From contig NZ_PIPJ01000008.1 of the NCBI RefSeq assembly GCF_003987135.1, positions 53,755 through 117,754 on the forward strand: 64,000 bases of DNA. Direction: 5' to 3'. The notes under the pieces were generated by a model. The model did not search any database. It had not been told where the DNA came from and worked only from the letters and a program-made list of their open reading frames with translations. A program made the position numbers and the translations under genes. Below are positions 27,149 through 37,119 of this stretch, piece after piece (the first letter of the stretch is position 1; each line of letters begins with the position of its first letter). Source of the DNA: Aliidiomarina iranensis (GTDB lineage: Bacteria; Pseudomonadota; Gammaproteobacteria; Enterobacterales; Alteromonadaceae).

Positions 27149-28495
27149 ATGGCGATGAGCATGAATATTCAATTACCCGCACCCGTTACCTGGCAAGAAG
27201 CGAGTAGCGAAACCCGCGCCAAATTACTCAGCCGCCCGGTGCAGGCTGTTTCGGCTGCGCTGCGGGAACAAGTAGCAGCGATTATCGATAAGGTGGCGAG
27301 CGAAGGTGATGCAGCCCTTCTTGAGCTTACTGCGCGTTTCGATGGCGTTCGCTTGCAAAGCCCCGAACTCAGTATGGATAAAGTAGCTGAAATTGCCGAA
27401 CAAGCGCCGGCAAGAGTGAAAGCAGCCATTGATCAGGCCTACAACAACATACGCGCATTTCACTTGGCGCAAAAGCCAAGCGATGTAGCACTGGAAACCA
27501 TGCCTGGGGTGTATTGTGAGCAGAAGTTTGCGGCGCTAGCGCGAGTGGGCCTGTATATCCCCGGCGGCAGCGCCAGCTTACCAAGCACTGTATTGATGCT
27601 CGGTGTACCCGCACAAATTGCCGAGTGCAGCGAGCGCGTGTTAATTAGCCCACCTAACCCACAGGGCGAACTCACGCCAGCTATCTGTTATGCGGCAATT
27701 AAATGCGGCGTTACCGGTGTTTATTTAGGTGGTGGCGCACAAGCCGTTGCGGCCTTAGCCTTAGGCACTGAAAGTATTCCTGCGGTTGATAAAATTTTCG
27801 GCCCCGGTAACAGTTATGTTACCGAAGCAAAGCAACAAGTAAGCCAACGTGCCGGTGGCCCTGCTATCGATTTACCGGCTGGCCCCTCTGAGCTACTGGT
27901 TATTGCCGATGATAGTGCCGAGCCGGCCTTCGTAGCCGCCGATTTGCTCTCCCAGGCTGAACACGGCCCTGATTCGCAGGTGATTTTGCTAAGCCCTTCC
28001 GCAGCCATGATTGCGGCGGTACGGGAAGCCTTGGCCAAGCAACTGGCTACCCTGCCACGCGCTGAAATCACCAATCAAGCATTGGCCTCAAGCTCGTTAA
28101 TTCTTACCCAAGATTTAGCAGAAGCGGTAGCCATTAGTGAAACCTATGCACCTGAACACTTGAGCCTACAACTCGATGATTGCGAACCTTGGTTGCCAAA
28201 ATTAACGCGGGCGGGCTCTATTTTTGTTGGCCATTACACGCCAGAATCGGGCGGCGATTATGCCACCGGTACCAACCACGTATTGCCAACCTATGGTTTT
28301 GCCCGCAACTATAGCAGCTTAGGCTTACTCGATTTCTATCGCCGTTATACGGTACAAACCGTAAGCCCAGAGGGCCTTGCTGATTTGGGCAATACCATTG
28401 TTGATTTAGCCGCGGAAGAGGCGCTCGATGCCCATTTACGAGCCGTTTCACTTCGCTTAGAGAGCACGCGTTTTCAACGCGACACGCAAAAATAA
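27149..28495 (+). CDS. hisD: Histidinol dehydrogenase
   Basis: Zinc enzyme that oxidises L-histidinol to histidine in two NAD-dependent steps, the last of the pathway. Signature stretches are YIPGGSASLPSTVLMLG, KIFGPGNSYVTEAK, DLPAGPSELLVIAD and LLSQAEHGPDSQ, and the C-terminal SGGDYATGTNHVLPT. The length is 448 residues. The start abuts the hisG stop; the ATG at 27155 is an alternative with better ribosome-site spacing. The gene is in the standard hisG-D-C order. Confidence 0.97.
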   Translation: MAMSMNIQLPAPVTWQEASSETRAKLLSRPVQAVSAALREQVAAIIDKVASEGDAALLELTARFDGVRLQSPELSMDKVAEIAEQAPARVKAAIDQAYNNIRAFHLAQKPSDVALETMPGVYCEQKFAALARVGLYIPGGSASLPSTVLMLGVPAQIAECSERVLISPPNPQGELTPAICYAAIKCGVTGVYLGGGAQAVAALALGTESIPAVDKIFGPGNSYVTEAKQQVSQRAGGPAIDLPAGPSELLVIADDSAEPAFVAADLLSQAEHGPDSQVILLSPSAAMIAAVREALAKQLATLPRAEITNQALASSSLILTQDLAEAVAISETYAPEHLSLQLDDCEPWLPKLTRAGSIFVGHYTPESGGDYATGTNHVLPTYGFARNYSSLGLLDFYRRYTVQTVSPEGLADLGNTIVDLAAEEALDAHLRAVSLRLESTRFQRDTQK

Positions 28496-28525
28496 TGGCC
28501 GCATAAAGAACGCCGGAGAAACATC

Positions 28526-29764
28526 ATGAGCGCAGAAACATCATCTGCTGATTTTATTGCCAGCTTGTTGCGCGAGCACTTGCAGAGTTTTACCCCATAT
28601 GCCTCGGCGCGCCGCAGCATGTCCGGTGGTAACCTGTGGCTAAATGCCAATGAATCACCCTATGGCCGCAGCTATCAAGTGGCCACTGAGAATCTGAATC
28701 GGTACCCTGATTTCCAAAATAAAGTTTTGAATCAAGCCTATGCTGATTACGCTGGCGTGAAGCCTAGCCAAGTGATTAGCCACCGTGGCAGTGATGAAAG
28801 TATTGAGCTGTTGATTCGCAGTTTTTGTGAGCCTGGGCAAGATAAAATTCTCATTTGCCCGCCGACCTACGGTATGTATGCCATTTCCGCGAGCATCAAC
28901 CACAATGAAACCGTGGTTGTGCCGTTGCAGCAAAGCGATTGGCAACTGGATCTCGAAGGCATTCGCAAAGCGCTCGATGAAGCCGAGGGCAGAATTAAGG
29001 TTGTATTTCTATGCAACCCCTCAAACCCTTTAGGCAATGCCTTGCGAGAAGAAGATATGCTGGCCGTATTAGAAATGTGTAAAGGCCGCGCGCTGGTAGT
29101 GTCCGATGAAGCGTATATTGAATTCGCTGAGGCGAGTAAGTTTGCGCAAAACTCAGCTAGCGTAAACACTAGCGCAGGCCCTGAAGCACTTGCATCAGCG
29201 GCAACTAGTGCAGCCAACAGCACCGTATCTATGGTACGGCACATGGCGAGCTACGATAATTTGGTGGTGATGCGTACACTTTCCAAAGCCTTTGGCTTGG
29301 CCGGCATTCGGGTTGGCTTTACCATGGGTTCCGAGGCCTTAGTGAATGCGTTGTTGCCAGTGCTTGCACCCTACCCCTTGCCAGATATGAGCGTGCAAAT
29401 AGCCAATCAAGCGCTGCAGCTGGATAATCTTATTGCTACTCGGCAGAATACGTTTGAGAGCGTGAGCGAGCGGGAACTCTTAGCTACGGCGCTGGAAAAG
29501 CTCGATTATGTGCAAGCAGTTTACCCCAGTGTTACCAACTTCATTTTAATCCAAGTACAAGATGCTCAAGCCCTGATACAATACTGCGTTGAGGCGGGTG
29601 TGTTACTGCGCAACCAATCAAGCCAAATTGGCTTGCAAGAGGTGGTGCGGATCACAGTGGGTAGCCCTGAAGAAAATGAGCAATTACTGCGATTATTGCA
29701 GCAATATCAACCGAACGCTGCAACAACAAGCGCAGCGTTTGCGAACCAAGCGGAGGCCAAGTAA
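28526..29764 (+). CDS. hisC: Histidinol-phosphate aminotransferase
   Basis: PLP-dependent aminotransferase for imidazole-acetol phosphate. The PLP lysine is K254 in TLSKAFGLAGIRVGF, and other motifs are LNANESPYG, CNPSNPLGN and VSDEAYIEF. The protein is about 50 residues longer than E. coli HisC. Much of this is an Ala/Ser-rich insert at about residues 205-240 (EASKFAQNSASVNTSAGPEA...), between the aspartate strand and the PLP lysine; E. coli has its lysine near 214. A further low-complexity stretch lies at the C-terminus. Neighbours are hisD and hisB. Confidence 0.95.
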   Translation: MSAETSSADFIASLLREHLQSFTPYASARRSMSGGNLWLNANESPYGRSYQVATENLNRYPDFQNKVLNQAYADYAGVKPSQVISHRGSDESIELLIRSFCEPGQDKILICPPTYGMYAISASINHNETVVVPLQQSDWQLDLEGIRKALDEAEGRIKVVFLCNPSNPLGNALREEDMLAVLEMCKGRALVVSDEAYIEFAEASKFAQNSASVNTSAGPEALASAATSAANSTVSMVRHMASYDNLVVMRTLSKAFGLAGIRVGFTMGSEALVNALLPVLAPYPLPDMSVQIANQALQLDNLIATRQNTFESVSERELLATALEKLDYVQAVYPSVTNFILIQVQDAQALIQYCVEAGVLLRNQSSQIGLQEVVRITVGSPEENEQLLRLLQQYQPNAATTSAAFANQAEAK

Positions 29765-30838
29765 ATGGCGGCACAAAAAATCTTATTTATCGACCGTGAT
29801 GGCACCTTAGTAGAAGAGCCGGCAGTAGATAAGCAGTTAGATAGCTTGGCAAAACTCGTGTACGAACCGGGCGTAGTAAATGCCCTGCAAGATCTACAAA
29901 ACGCGGGTTACACGCTCGTGATGGTAAGTAACCAAGATGGCCTTGGCACTGACAGCTTCCCGCAGGCAGATTTTGATGCCCCACACAACGCCATGCTGGC
30001 CTTGTTCGCGGCTCATGGTATTAAGTTTGCCGATGTGCTGATTTGCCCTCACTTTGATCACGATAACTGCAGTTGCCGCAAGCCGAAGTTAGGTTTAGTG
30101 AAAGAATATTTGCAGCAAGGCAAGGTAGATTTCACTACCTCAGCGGTGATTGGCGATCGCGATACCGATTTACAACTCGCCGATGCCATGGGTATCGAGG
30201 GTATTCACTATGATCGCCAAAGCAACAATTGGCCAGCCATTGTAAAAGGCCTAACCGAGAAACAACGGGTAGCTTCGGTAACACGCACCACGAAAGAAAC
30301 CGATATTCGCATTGATGTGAATCTTGATGAAAGTGGCCCGATTAAAATTCACACCGGGTTAGGCTTTTTCGACCACATGTTAGAGCAAATCGCTACACAT
30401 GGCGGATTTTCGCTGCAAGTTAGCGTTACTGGTGATTTACACATTGATGATCACCACACGGTAGAAGATACCGCCTTAGCCTTGGGCGAAGCTTTGCATA
30501 AAGCCATGGGTGATAAGCGTGGTATTGGCCGCTTTGGCTTTGTGTTGCCAATGGATGAGTGCCGGGCAGAGTGCGTACTCGATATCTCCGGCCGCCCATT
30601 TTTGGTGTTCAACGCTGATTTCTCCGCAGAGCACGTAGGCCAACTCGGCACGCAAATGGTTGAGCACTTTTTCCGCTCGCTGTGCGATACCATGAAAGTA
30701 TCGTTGCACCTCACTACTACCGAGGGCAATGCCCATCATCAGGTAGAAAGCTTGTTTAAAGTATTTGGCCGCGGTTTACGCCAAGCCATTCGCAAGCAAG
30801 GGAGTGAGATGCCTTCGAGCAAGGGAGTTTTGGCGTGA
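29765..30838 (+). CDS. hisB: Bifunctional histidinol-phosphatase / imidazoleglycerol-phosphate dehydratase
   Basis: N-terminal HAD-type phosphatase (D10 and D12 in [11 protein letters not shown]) with a zinc site in [18 protein letters not shown], fused to a C-terminal dehydratase with the metal-binding motifs [16 protein letters not shown] and EHFFRSLCD, and [11 protein letters not shown]. The fusion is typical of gammaproteobacteria. The length is 357 residues. The ATG immediately follows the hisC stop and the 3' end overlaps hisH by 4 bases. Confidence 0.97.
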   Translation: MAAQKILFIDRDGTLVEEPAVDKQLDSLAKLVYEPGVVNALQDLQNAGYTLVMVSNQDGLGTDSFPQADFDAPHNAMLALFAAHGIKFADVLICPHFDHDNCSCRKPKLGLVKEYLQQGKVDFTTSAVIGDRDTDLQLADAMGIEGIHYDRQSNNWPAIVKGLTEKQRVASVTRTTKETDIRIDVNLDESGPIKIHTGLGFFDHMLEQIATHGGFSLQVSVTGDLHIDDHHTVEDTALALGEALHKAMGDKRGIGRFGFVLPMDECRAECVLDISGRPFLVFNADFSAEHVGQLGTQMVEHFFRSLCDTMKVSLHLTTTEGNAHHQVESLFKVFGRGLRQAIRKQGSEMPSSKGVLA

Positions 30839-31464
30839 ATTTAGTGATTGTAAACACCCGCGTGGCGAATCTCGCATCGGTTGATTTTGCCTTTCGCCGC
30901 CTAGGTGTTACGCCAGTAATTAGTGCCGATCCTGCGGTGATTAAGGCAGCCACCCATGTTGTTCTGCCGGGTGTAGGCACCGCAAGCGCCGCCATGCGTT
31001 CGTTAGAGAGTTTGGGCCTTGTACCCGTGTTGCGGGAATTAACCCAGCCGGTGCTAGGCATTTGCTTAGGCATGCAAATGCTCACCGAGCGCTCCGCCGA
31101 AGCAGGTGCGGGTTCGGCTGTTGCTACCGGCGAAACCGCCGGCTCAGTAAGCTGCCTAGGGGTTATTCCTGGCAATATTGAACGCATGCAAGCGGCCACT
31201 GGCAAGCCGTTACCGCACATGGGCTGGAACCGCACTGAGGTTTCCGAACATCCATTATTCGCCGGCTTACAGGATCCTTGGTTTTATTTTGTACATAGCT
31301 TCGCCGCGCCGATTAGTGCGCAAACGATTGCCAGTTGCGAATACACTCAAGGGTTTTCCGCCGCGATAGCCCACAATAATTTTATGGGCGTGCAATTTCA
31401 CCCTGAGCGTTCTGGTGCCGATGGCGCCCGAGTTTTACAGAATTTCTTGGAGCTTGCATGTTAA
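30835..31464 (+). CDS. hisH: Imidazole glycerol phosphate synthase, glutaminase subunit
   Basis: Class I glutamine amidotransferase that feeds ammonia to HisF. The catalytic cysteine is C77 in GICLGMQML, and the His/Glu pair is in QFHPERSG. The insert [17 protein letters not shown] after the nucleophile region is Ala/Gly-rich. The length of 209 residues is slightly above the usual. It overlaps hisB by 4 bases and hisA by 7 bases. Confidence 0.96.
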   Translation: MNLVIVNTRVANLASVDFAFRRLGVTPVISADPAVIKAATHVVLPGVGTASAAMRSLESLGLVPVLRELTQPVLGICLGMQMLTERSAEAGAGSAVATGETAGSVSCLGVIPGNIERMQAATGKPLPHMGWNRTEVSEHPLFAGLQDPWFYFVHSFAAPISAQTIASCEYTQGFSAAIAHNNFMGVQFHPERSGADGARVLQNFLELAC

Positions 31465-32195
31465 TTCCAGCACTCGATTTAATCGATGGTCAAGTAGTAC
31501 GCCTGCTAAAAGGCGATTTCGCCCAGCAAACTACCTATCACAGCGATCCCGTTGCAGTGGCCTGCCAATACCGCGATAGCGGTGCCGAATATATTCATTT
31601 AGTCGATCTCGATGGCGCCCGCGACCCGGCTAAACGCCAACTCGCTCTTTTAACCGAGATTACCAAAGTATCCGGCTTGCCAGTGCAAACTGGCGGTGGC
31701 ATTCGCAGCAAGGCCGATGTTGAACAGCTTCTGGCCGCCGGCGTTAAGCGCGCGGTAATTGGCTCGAAAGCGGTAAAAGATCCAGAAACTGTATTGGCGT
31801 GGCTGGATGAATTCGGGCCCGAGGCCATTGTGTTAGCGCTGGATATTAACATTGATAGCAACGGCAAGCGCTGGCTCGCCACCGAAGGTTGGCAAGAAAA
31901 TAGCAGCGTAACCCTCGATGAATTGTTGCAGCAATACCTTGAGCGCGGATTGCGCCATGTGCTTTGCACTGATATTAGCCGTGATGGTACGCTCAGTGGC
32001 TCCAATGTGCCTTTGTATGCAGAACTCAAACGCCAATATCCAAGTATTGTATGGCAAGCTTCTGGCGGTGTTGCCGGCTTAGATGATTTAACCGCATTAA
32101 AAGCAGAGCAATGCGATAGTGTGATATTGGGTAAGGCCTTACTCACCGGAAAATTTACCCTTGAGGAGGCAATCACATGCTGGCAAAACGCATAA
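31458..32195 (+). CDS. hisA: Phosphoribosylformimino-AICAR ribotide isomerase
   Basis: TIM-barrel isomerase (ProFAR to PRFAR). The N-terminus [16 protein letters not shown] carries the catalytic D7. Other motifs are [24 protein letters not shown] and [14 protein letters not shown]. The length is 245 residues. The start lies inside the end of hisH and the 3' end overlaps hisF by 19 bases, indicating translational coupling. Confidence 0.97.
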   Translation: MLIPALDLIDGQVVRLLKGDFAQQTTYHSDPVAVACQYRDSGAEYIHLVDLDGARDPAKRQLALLTEITKVSGLPVQTGGGIRSKADVEQLLAAGVKRAVIGSKAVKDPETVLAWLDEFGPEAIVLALDINIDSNGKRWLATEGWQENSSVTLDELLQQYLERGLRHVLCTDISRDGTLSGSNVPLYAELKRQYPSIVWQASGGVAGLDDLTALKAEQCDSVILGKALLTGKFTLEEAITCWQNA

Positions 32196-32950
32196 TTCCG
32201 TGCCTTGATGTTCGCGATGGCCAAGTAGTGAAAGGTGTTCAATTTCGCAACCATGAGATTGTTGGTGATATCGTGCCGCTGGCAACCCGCTATGCCGAGG
32301 AAGGCGCCGATGAATTGGTGTTCTACGACATTACCGCCAGTGCTGATAACCGAGTGGTGGATAAATCATGGGTGAGCCGTGTGGCGGAAGTTATTAATAT
32401 TCCGTTTGCTGTGGCCGGTGGTATTCAAAGTGTTGAACAAGCCCGAGAAATTCTGGCTATGGGGGCGGATAAAATATCAGTGAACTCCCCTGCCTTGCGG
32501 CGCCCAGAGCTGATTAACGAATTGGTGGATGAGTTTGGCCAGCAATGTGTGGTAATTGGCATTGATAGCTTTTACAACGCAGAAACCGGGCGCTACGAAG
32601 TGTATAAATTTACCGGTGATGAAAGCCGTACGGAAAAAACCATGTGGGAAACCGCCGATTGGGTAAACGAAGTAATTGCTCGGGGCGCGGGTGAAATTGT
32701 GCTGAATTGCATGAATCAAGATGGTGTGCGCCGGGGCTATGATATTGAGCAATTGGCAAGTATTCGTAAGCATTGCTCAGTGCCGCTAATTGCTTCCGGT
32801 GGTGCCGGAGCGGAGCAACATTTCATTGATGTATTTCAGCAGGCTGAAGTTGATGGTGCCTTGGCGGCATCGGTATTCCACAAGGGTATTTTACCGATTC
32901 CAACACTCAAACGAACGCTGCGGCAAGCCAATGTGGCGATTCGCCCTTAA
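32177..32950 (+). CDS. hisF: Imidazole glycerol phosphate synthase, cyclase subunit
   Basis: TIM-barrel cyclase working with HisH to make imidazole glycerol phosphate and AICAR. The catalytic D11 is in [12 protein letters not shown], and the second aspartate is in [10 protein letters not shown]. Further motifs are [22 protein letters not shown] and LIASGGAG. The length is 257 residues. It overlaps hisA. Unusually, the next his gene follows only after a 200-bp gap filled by tandem repeats. Confidence 0.97.
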   Translation: MLAKRIIPCLDVRDGQVVKGVQFRNHEIVGDIVPLATRYAEEGADELVFYDITASADNRVVDKSWVSRVAEVINIPFAVAGGIQSVEQAREILAMGADKISVNSPALRRPELINELVDEFGQQCVVIGIDSFYNAETGRYEVYKFTGDESRTEKTMWETADWVNEVIARGAGEIVLNCMNQDGVRRGYDIEQLASIRKHCSVPLIASGGAGAEQHFIDVFQQAEVDGALAASVFHKGILPIPTLKRTLRQANVAIRP

Positions 32951-33077
32951 CGTGAAAAAGAGAACGTGAAAAAGAGAACGTTAAGAAAAGAACGTGAAGT
33001 TACTAGCGTGAAGGCGCTAACGTGAAGGCACTAACTTGAAGTTACTAACTTGAAAGCGCTAACTTGAAAGCGTAGCG
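32950..33077 (+). repeat. Nine imperfect 14-bp tandem repeats between hisF and hisIE
   Basis: Units follow ACGTGAAGGCGCTA with gradual change along the array: the first two share ACGTGAAAAAGAG, and later ones read ACTTGAAAGCGCTA. The array begins at the last base of the hisF stop. Between it and hisIE, AGTTCAT (33085-33091) and ATGAACT (33115-33121) form a small inverted repeat. No ORF crosses the gap. Confidence 0.92.
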
Positions 33078-33150
33078 TGAATGCAGTTCATGTTAATGTT
33101 AAGTGCGAACTGTAATGAACTATATTCATTTTATGAACTAGGAATCGAGC

Positions 33151-33783
33151 ATGATTGTGAACAGCGAAAATATGGCTGATCTAGCATGGGATAAAATGCA
33201 GGGTTTATTGCCGTGCATGGTACAAGATAGCAGTAGTGGCCGTTTGCTCATGCAAGGCTACATGAATGCTGAAGCGCTCGCGCAAACCATAGCCAGTGGC
33301 AAAGTAACCTTTTTCAGCCGCAGTAAACAGCGCTTGTGGATGAAAGGCGAAAGTTCAGGAAACGAATTATTGTTGGATTCGGTTACCGCTGATTGCGATA
33401 ACGATGCGCTTTTGGTGCAAGCCCGCCCGCAAGGCCCTACCTGCCATTTAGGCACAGAATCCTGTTGGCTACCACCACAACAGCCGGTTGCCAGTGAATT
33501 GATTGAGCTTGAGCGCACCATTGCAGCGCGCAAAGCCGATTTAGCTGCCGGCAACCCAGGCAAAAGCTACACCGCGAAGTTGCTCAACAACGGCATTCGC
33601 CGTTGCGCTCAAAAGGTAGGTGAAGAAGGCGTGGAAGTGGCGCTCGCTGCCGTGGCGCAGAATGATGAAGCTCTCCTGAATGAAAGTGCCGATTTGCTCT
33701 ATCACCTCTTGGTCGTTCTGCAAGCGCGGGATCTGAGCTTAGAAGATGTGGTTAACGTGTTGCGTGAACGTAAGGGCAAATAA
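33151..33783 (+). CDS. hisI: Bifunctional phosphoribosyl-AMP cyclohydrolase / phosphoribosyl-ATP pyrophosphatase
   Basis: HisIE fusion catalysing steps two and three of histidine synthesis. The N-terminal cyclohydrolase has MQGYMNAEAL, FFSRSKQRLW and the metal-binding DCDNDALL and GPTCHLG. The C-terminal pyrophosphatase has KVGEEGVEVALAA and NESADLLYHLLVVL. The length is 210 residues. AGGA lies 7-8 bases before the ATG. It closes the his cluster but is separated from hisF by a repeat array, so it may need read-through or its own promoter. Confidence 0.97.
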   Translation: MIVNSENMADLAWDKMQGLLPCMVQDSSSGRLLMQGYMNAEALAQTIASGKVTFFSRSKQRLWMKGESSGNELLLDSVTADCDNDALLVQARPQGPTCHLGTESCWLPPQQPVASELIELERTIAARKADLAAGNPGKSYTAKLLNNGIRRCAQKVGEEGVEVALAAVAQNDEALLNESADLLYHLLVVLQARDLSLEDVVNVLRERKGK

Positions 33784-33797
33784 CGCCTCTAGTTTCC

Positions 33798-33903
33798 TGT
33801 GGCCAGCGCCGTGGCAAGTAATGTGCAAGTAATGTGCAAGTAATGTGCAAGCACTGTGGCAAGCGCCGTGGCCAGCACTGTGGCAATTAATGTGGCAAGC
33901 ACG
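33798..33903 (+). repeat. Degenerate 11-13 bp tandem array after hisIE
   Basis: About nine units of the type TGTGCAAGTAA / TGTGGCAAGCGCC lie between hisIE and its terminator. Three neighbouring units are identical. Nothing else is visible in this stretch. Confidence 0.88.
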
Positions 33904-33937
33904 GTTGATAGCCAGCTAAGTTGCTTTTGTAAAAAAT

Positions 33938-33975
33938 AAAAGGGCTCATCGTTATTACGATGAGCCCTTTTCGTT
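33938..33975. terminator. Terminator at the end of the his operon
   Basis: AAAAGGGCTCATCG (33938-33951) pairs with CGATGAGCCCTTTT (33958-33971) around TTATTA, a 14-bp stem with A and T runs on either side. It can serve hisIE and the convergent lipoprotein gene. Confidence 0.95.
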
Positions 33976-34018
33976 CGTTTTAAAAGGCTTTTGCTATGGC
34001 GTTCGCCTGTTGCAAGCC

Positions 34019-36973
34019 CTACTGATTAAAGCTCCCAAAACTACCCGCATCCGAGTTATTTCTGGCTTCTTCGCCATCCATAACAGGCTGCGGCATATCG
34101 GTGCGAACAAATCGAATCCAGAGATCACAGCCTGTTTCTTCCACTTGTTCGGCTTCAATATTGCCGGTATCGCCGCTGCTTAAATCGGCCTCGAAACGAT
34201 CAAGGCGTTGCTCATCCGTGCCCTCGAATACCCAAGCAATATCCGCACTTAATGTTTGCGTATCGCTGTTGTATTCACCAAACAGTGTATAAGCAAGCTC
34301 TCGGCCCGTGTAATCATTGCCGCTACCACTTACCGATACCGACGAAGAATAATCAACATCCAAATCAATATAGTTCTGGAGCAAGTATTCTCGGGTAACA
34401 CAGGCTAGATACACTATCCAATTCGCCTCTTCAGGAGGTAACGTGAGCTCACAAATAACATCGGAGCGTGCCGATAAATTCCCTGCCTCATCATACGCCA
34501 CAATAGAGAAACAGTACTCGGTTTCCGCCGTTAAGCTCAGCACCGTATATTCAGTGGCGGCAACATCGGCAATGGTTACCGGATTGGCCGCATAATGCCA
34601 AAGTACCAAGTAACCGGCAACACCCGTGTCATCTGAAGCAGCATCCCAACTCAGGCTTAACGCCGTGGTTGAAGAAGCTTCAATCACAAGGCCTGTAGGA
34701 ACCGATGGTGCAGTAATATCCGGCGCTGGCGCTGTTGCGCATACTTCCACACTTGGCTCTGAATGCACACCATCGTGATTAACCGCACTCACTTGATAGC
34801 AATATTGCTCACCTGCCTCTCGGTTTGTATGCACAAACTCAGTTGAGCGCAAGCCGCGCGATACAATTTCACCGGATTCGTAAACAAAATACCGCGCCAC
34901 ATTTTCTGGCGCACTTACCGCCCAGCTTACTACAGCACGTGAGCTATCCTCGAAATCAACAGTAAGCGAATCGGGTACTGGAGGTTCCGGTAACGGCTCG
35001 CCGGGCACACCTTCACAACCTGGGAATTCCATGCTCATACCAAATTCAGTATCTACAATTTGATAATCCACCTCGAGGAAACGGCCAAATAACTCAGTAT
35101 CACCACCCGCACGAGCCCACAATCCCGTGTAACCATCTAACTCCCACGGGCATCCTTCGCCGGCTGGGCGCTCAACCAACTGCGCACCGGAATAGCCAAA
35201 ACCCTCGAAATAAGGGCCGGCTTCGCCAGCAATACGATGGCTTACCCGAATACCTAAACCACCCGCCGCTTGCATGGCTTGATCCGGCCATTCTTCCAGC
35301 ATCCAATCACCGTTGAGGCTATACCCCGCAATACTTTCATAGCCTTCGCCGCGAACATAGTGAAAGCCCAGTGAGTATTCACTATGCGTCATCATCATTG
35401 GCATTAAGGCTACCGGCGAATCCATTTCTGCGGCATAAATGATGGTGAGCTCCGGTATCACCGGCACTGGGCCAATCTGGTAGGGCTCAAGTTCCAGTGT
35501 GAGCTCAGGCACTATATCCATTAGCTCCTGCTCACCTACTTGCTCACCAATTCGCAAGGTAAGCACCGCGCTTACATCCGCATGGGTAAGCATGCGCATT
35601 TCTTCGAGCGGCCATTTTACCGTTAACTCAGGAATTACTTTGTGCAGCGTGATCGACCCATGCAAAGCAACCTGATCAAAGATGGTGGTTTCATCTTCAT
35701 CGGCATCGTAAAGAATATGATTAACCGATAAGGTGGTGCCTTCATCATTTTCCGCAAGCACTTGCACGCCTTGGGGCAGTTTGCTCAGTTCTGCGCCAGC
35801 TTGCTCAGAATTCAGAGTTACATGGGTAAAGCCATCTACGAATACATCATCGAGCGTCACTGGAATCGTGCGCACTTGCGTGGGCGCTCCGGTTACTTGA
35901 ATAATATTGGTTACGCGGCGAACAAAGTAAATACCTTCAGTTTGCACCGTGCTTCCACCAGAAGAAATGATAACATCACCAATATTCACACTACTTAAAT
36001 CAGTGCCAGATTGGAAAGTGATCACTAGATTTTCTGAGTTGAAGTTAATAATTCGATCTATGATGTTATCACTCAACACCGTTACATCAGCAGCAACTTC
36101 CGGTTCTACATCCTGCAAAAAAGTTGCAGAAATAACACCAGATTCGCCAGCCGTAAAGGTACAACTCGCTGCAACGCTATTCGCGCACTCGCCCCAAGAA
36201 TCAAAAATCCAATCATTATTAGGCTCGGCGCTTACTGTTACTTCACTACCCGTTGGCACCCGATAAGTACAGGAACGCTGCGCCGCACAGCTGCTTGCAA
36301 TTGCATCGCCATCCACGCTCACGGTGAAATCACCTTCACCAAATCGATTGAGCGTAAAAGAACTTTCCGGTGCCGTTGCCGTTACAATAACACTGCGCTC
36401 TGCAGAAGCGCTGTTGCCCGCGGTATCGGTGGCGGAGTACGTTAAAGTGTAAGTTGCGGCCACGCTGGTATCAACCTCACCATCCACGCTAACCTCTAAC
36501 TCGCCATCCACATTATCACTCGCTTCGGCTCCCGGATCGCTAAAAGGGTCGCCTACCATCAATTCGATGGGGTTCTCGCCTAAAAGCGTTATTTCCGGCG
36601 CTTCATTATCAACAAAAGTTGCAGTTACGGTGCAATCTTCGGTAATTGCGCCGGTTGTATAGGTATCATCTGCAAGCTCACCGCCACAACCGGTTACCTC
36701 ATCAATAGCGAAGCCCGCATCAGCGGTTACCGTAAAGCTTGCCGTATCACCTTCCTCAACGGTGCTGCTTTCAGGGTCAATAGAACCACCGGTTTCAGCA
36801 ACCGCGGTTACGGTGTAAGTATCGGGGCTTGGATTCGGAGTGGGTGGATTCGGTGTTCCCACATCAGCGCTACTGCTGCTGCTTCCGAAACATCCAGTTA
36901 ATGTGAGTGAAAAGGCTATAACGAGCGGAATACCAACGAGATTTCGCCGGCAACTATTCTCCGTAAAGTGCAT
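34019..36973 (-). CDS. Large modular surface lipoprotein with Ig-like and fibronectin III domains
   Basis: A 984-residue protein with a lipoprotein signal ending LTGC (C28), then a Ser-rich and Pro/Asn-rich linker (TPNPPTPNPSPD). Domains appear in this order: a divergent InlB B-type repeat (VTAVAETGGSIDPES, 55-120), an Ig-like DUF5011-type domain (EITLLGENPIELMVGDPF, 125-195), a second B-like repeat with paired cysteines, a long unrecognised middle part (about 290-700), and two fibronectin III domains (about 700-890). The C-terminal ~90 residues are unrecognised. GAGGG lies 8 bases before the ATG. Its likely location is the outer membrane surface or periplasm; the function is unknown. No enzyme motif was recognised. 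Confidence 0.82.
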   Translation of the reverse strand: MHFTENSCRRNLVGIPLVIAFSLTLTGCFGSSSSSADVGTPNPPTPNPSPDTYTVTAVAETGGSIDPESSTVEEGDTASFTVTADAGFAIDEVTGCGGELADDTYTTGAITEDCTVTATFVDNEAPEITLLGENPIELMVGDPFSDPGAEASDNVDGELEVSVDGEVDTSVAATYTLTYSATDTAGNSASAERSVIVTATAPESSFTLNRFGEGDFTVSVDGDAIASSCAAQRSCTYRVPTGSEVTVSAEPNNDWIFDSWGECANSVAASCTFTAGESGVISATFLQDVEPEVAADVTVLSDNIIDRIINFNSENLVITFQSGTDLSSVNIGDVIISSGGSTVQTEGIYFVRRVTNIIQVTGAPTQVRTIPVTLDDVFVDGFTHVTLNSEQAGAELSKLPQGVQVLAENDEGTTLSVNHILYDADEDETTIFDQVALHGSITLHKVIPELTVKWPLEEMRMLTHADVSAVLTLRIGEQVGEQELMDIVPELTLELEPYQIGPVPVIPELTIIYAAEMDSPVALMPMMMTHSEYSLGFHYVRGEGYESIAGYSLNGDWMLEEWPDQAMQAAGGLGIRVSHRIAGEAGPYFEGFGYSGAQLVERPAGEGCPWELDGYTGLWARAGGDTELFGRFLEVDYQIVDTEFGMSMEFPGCEGVPGEPLPEPPVPDSLTVDFEDSSRAVVSWAVSAPENVARYFVYESGEIVSRGLRSTEFVHTNREAGEQYCYQVSAVNHDGVHSEPSVEVCATAPAPDITAPSVPTGLVIEASSTTALSLSWDAASDDTGVAGYLVLWHYAANPVTIADVAATEYTVLSLTAETEYCFSIVAYDEAGNLSARSDVICELTLPPEEANWIVYLACVTREYLLQNYIDLDVDYSSSVSVSGSGNDYTGRELAYTLFGEYNSDTQTLSADIAWVFEGTDEQRLDRFEADLSSGDTGNIEAEQVEETGCDLWIRFVRTDMPQPVMDGEEARNNSDAGSFGSFNQ

Positions 36974-37119
36974 AATTCGTCCCTCTTTTGCTTATGTTTT
37001 TATGGCACCACAACAGGGTGTTTTTTTGATGTACTCCTATTATTTACAGCTGTATAAAAAATAGCCCGATAATGGAGAACGTCAAGCAAAAGAGGTTGAT
37101 ATCACTCTATCTAACTAAA

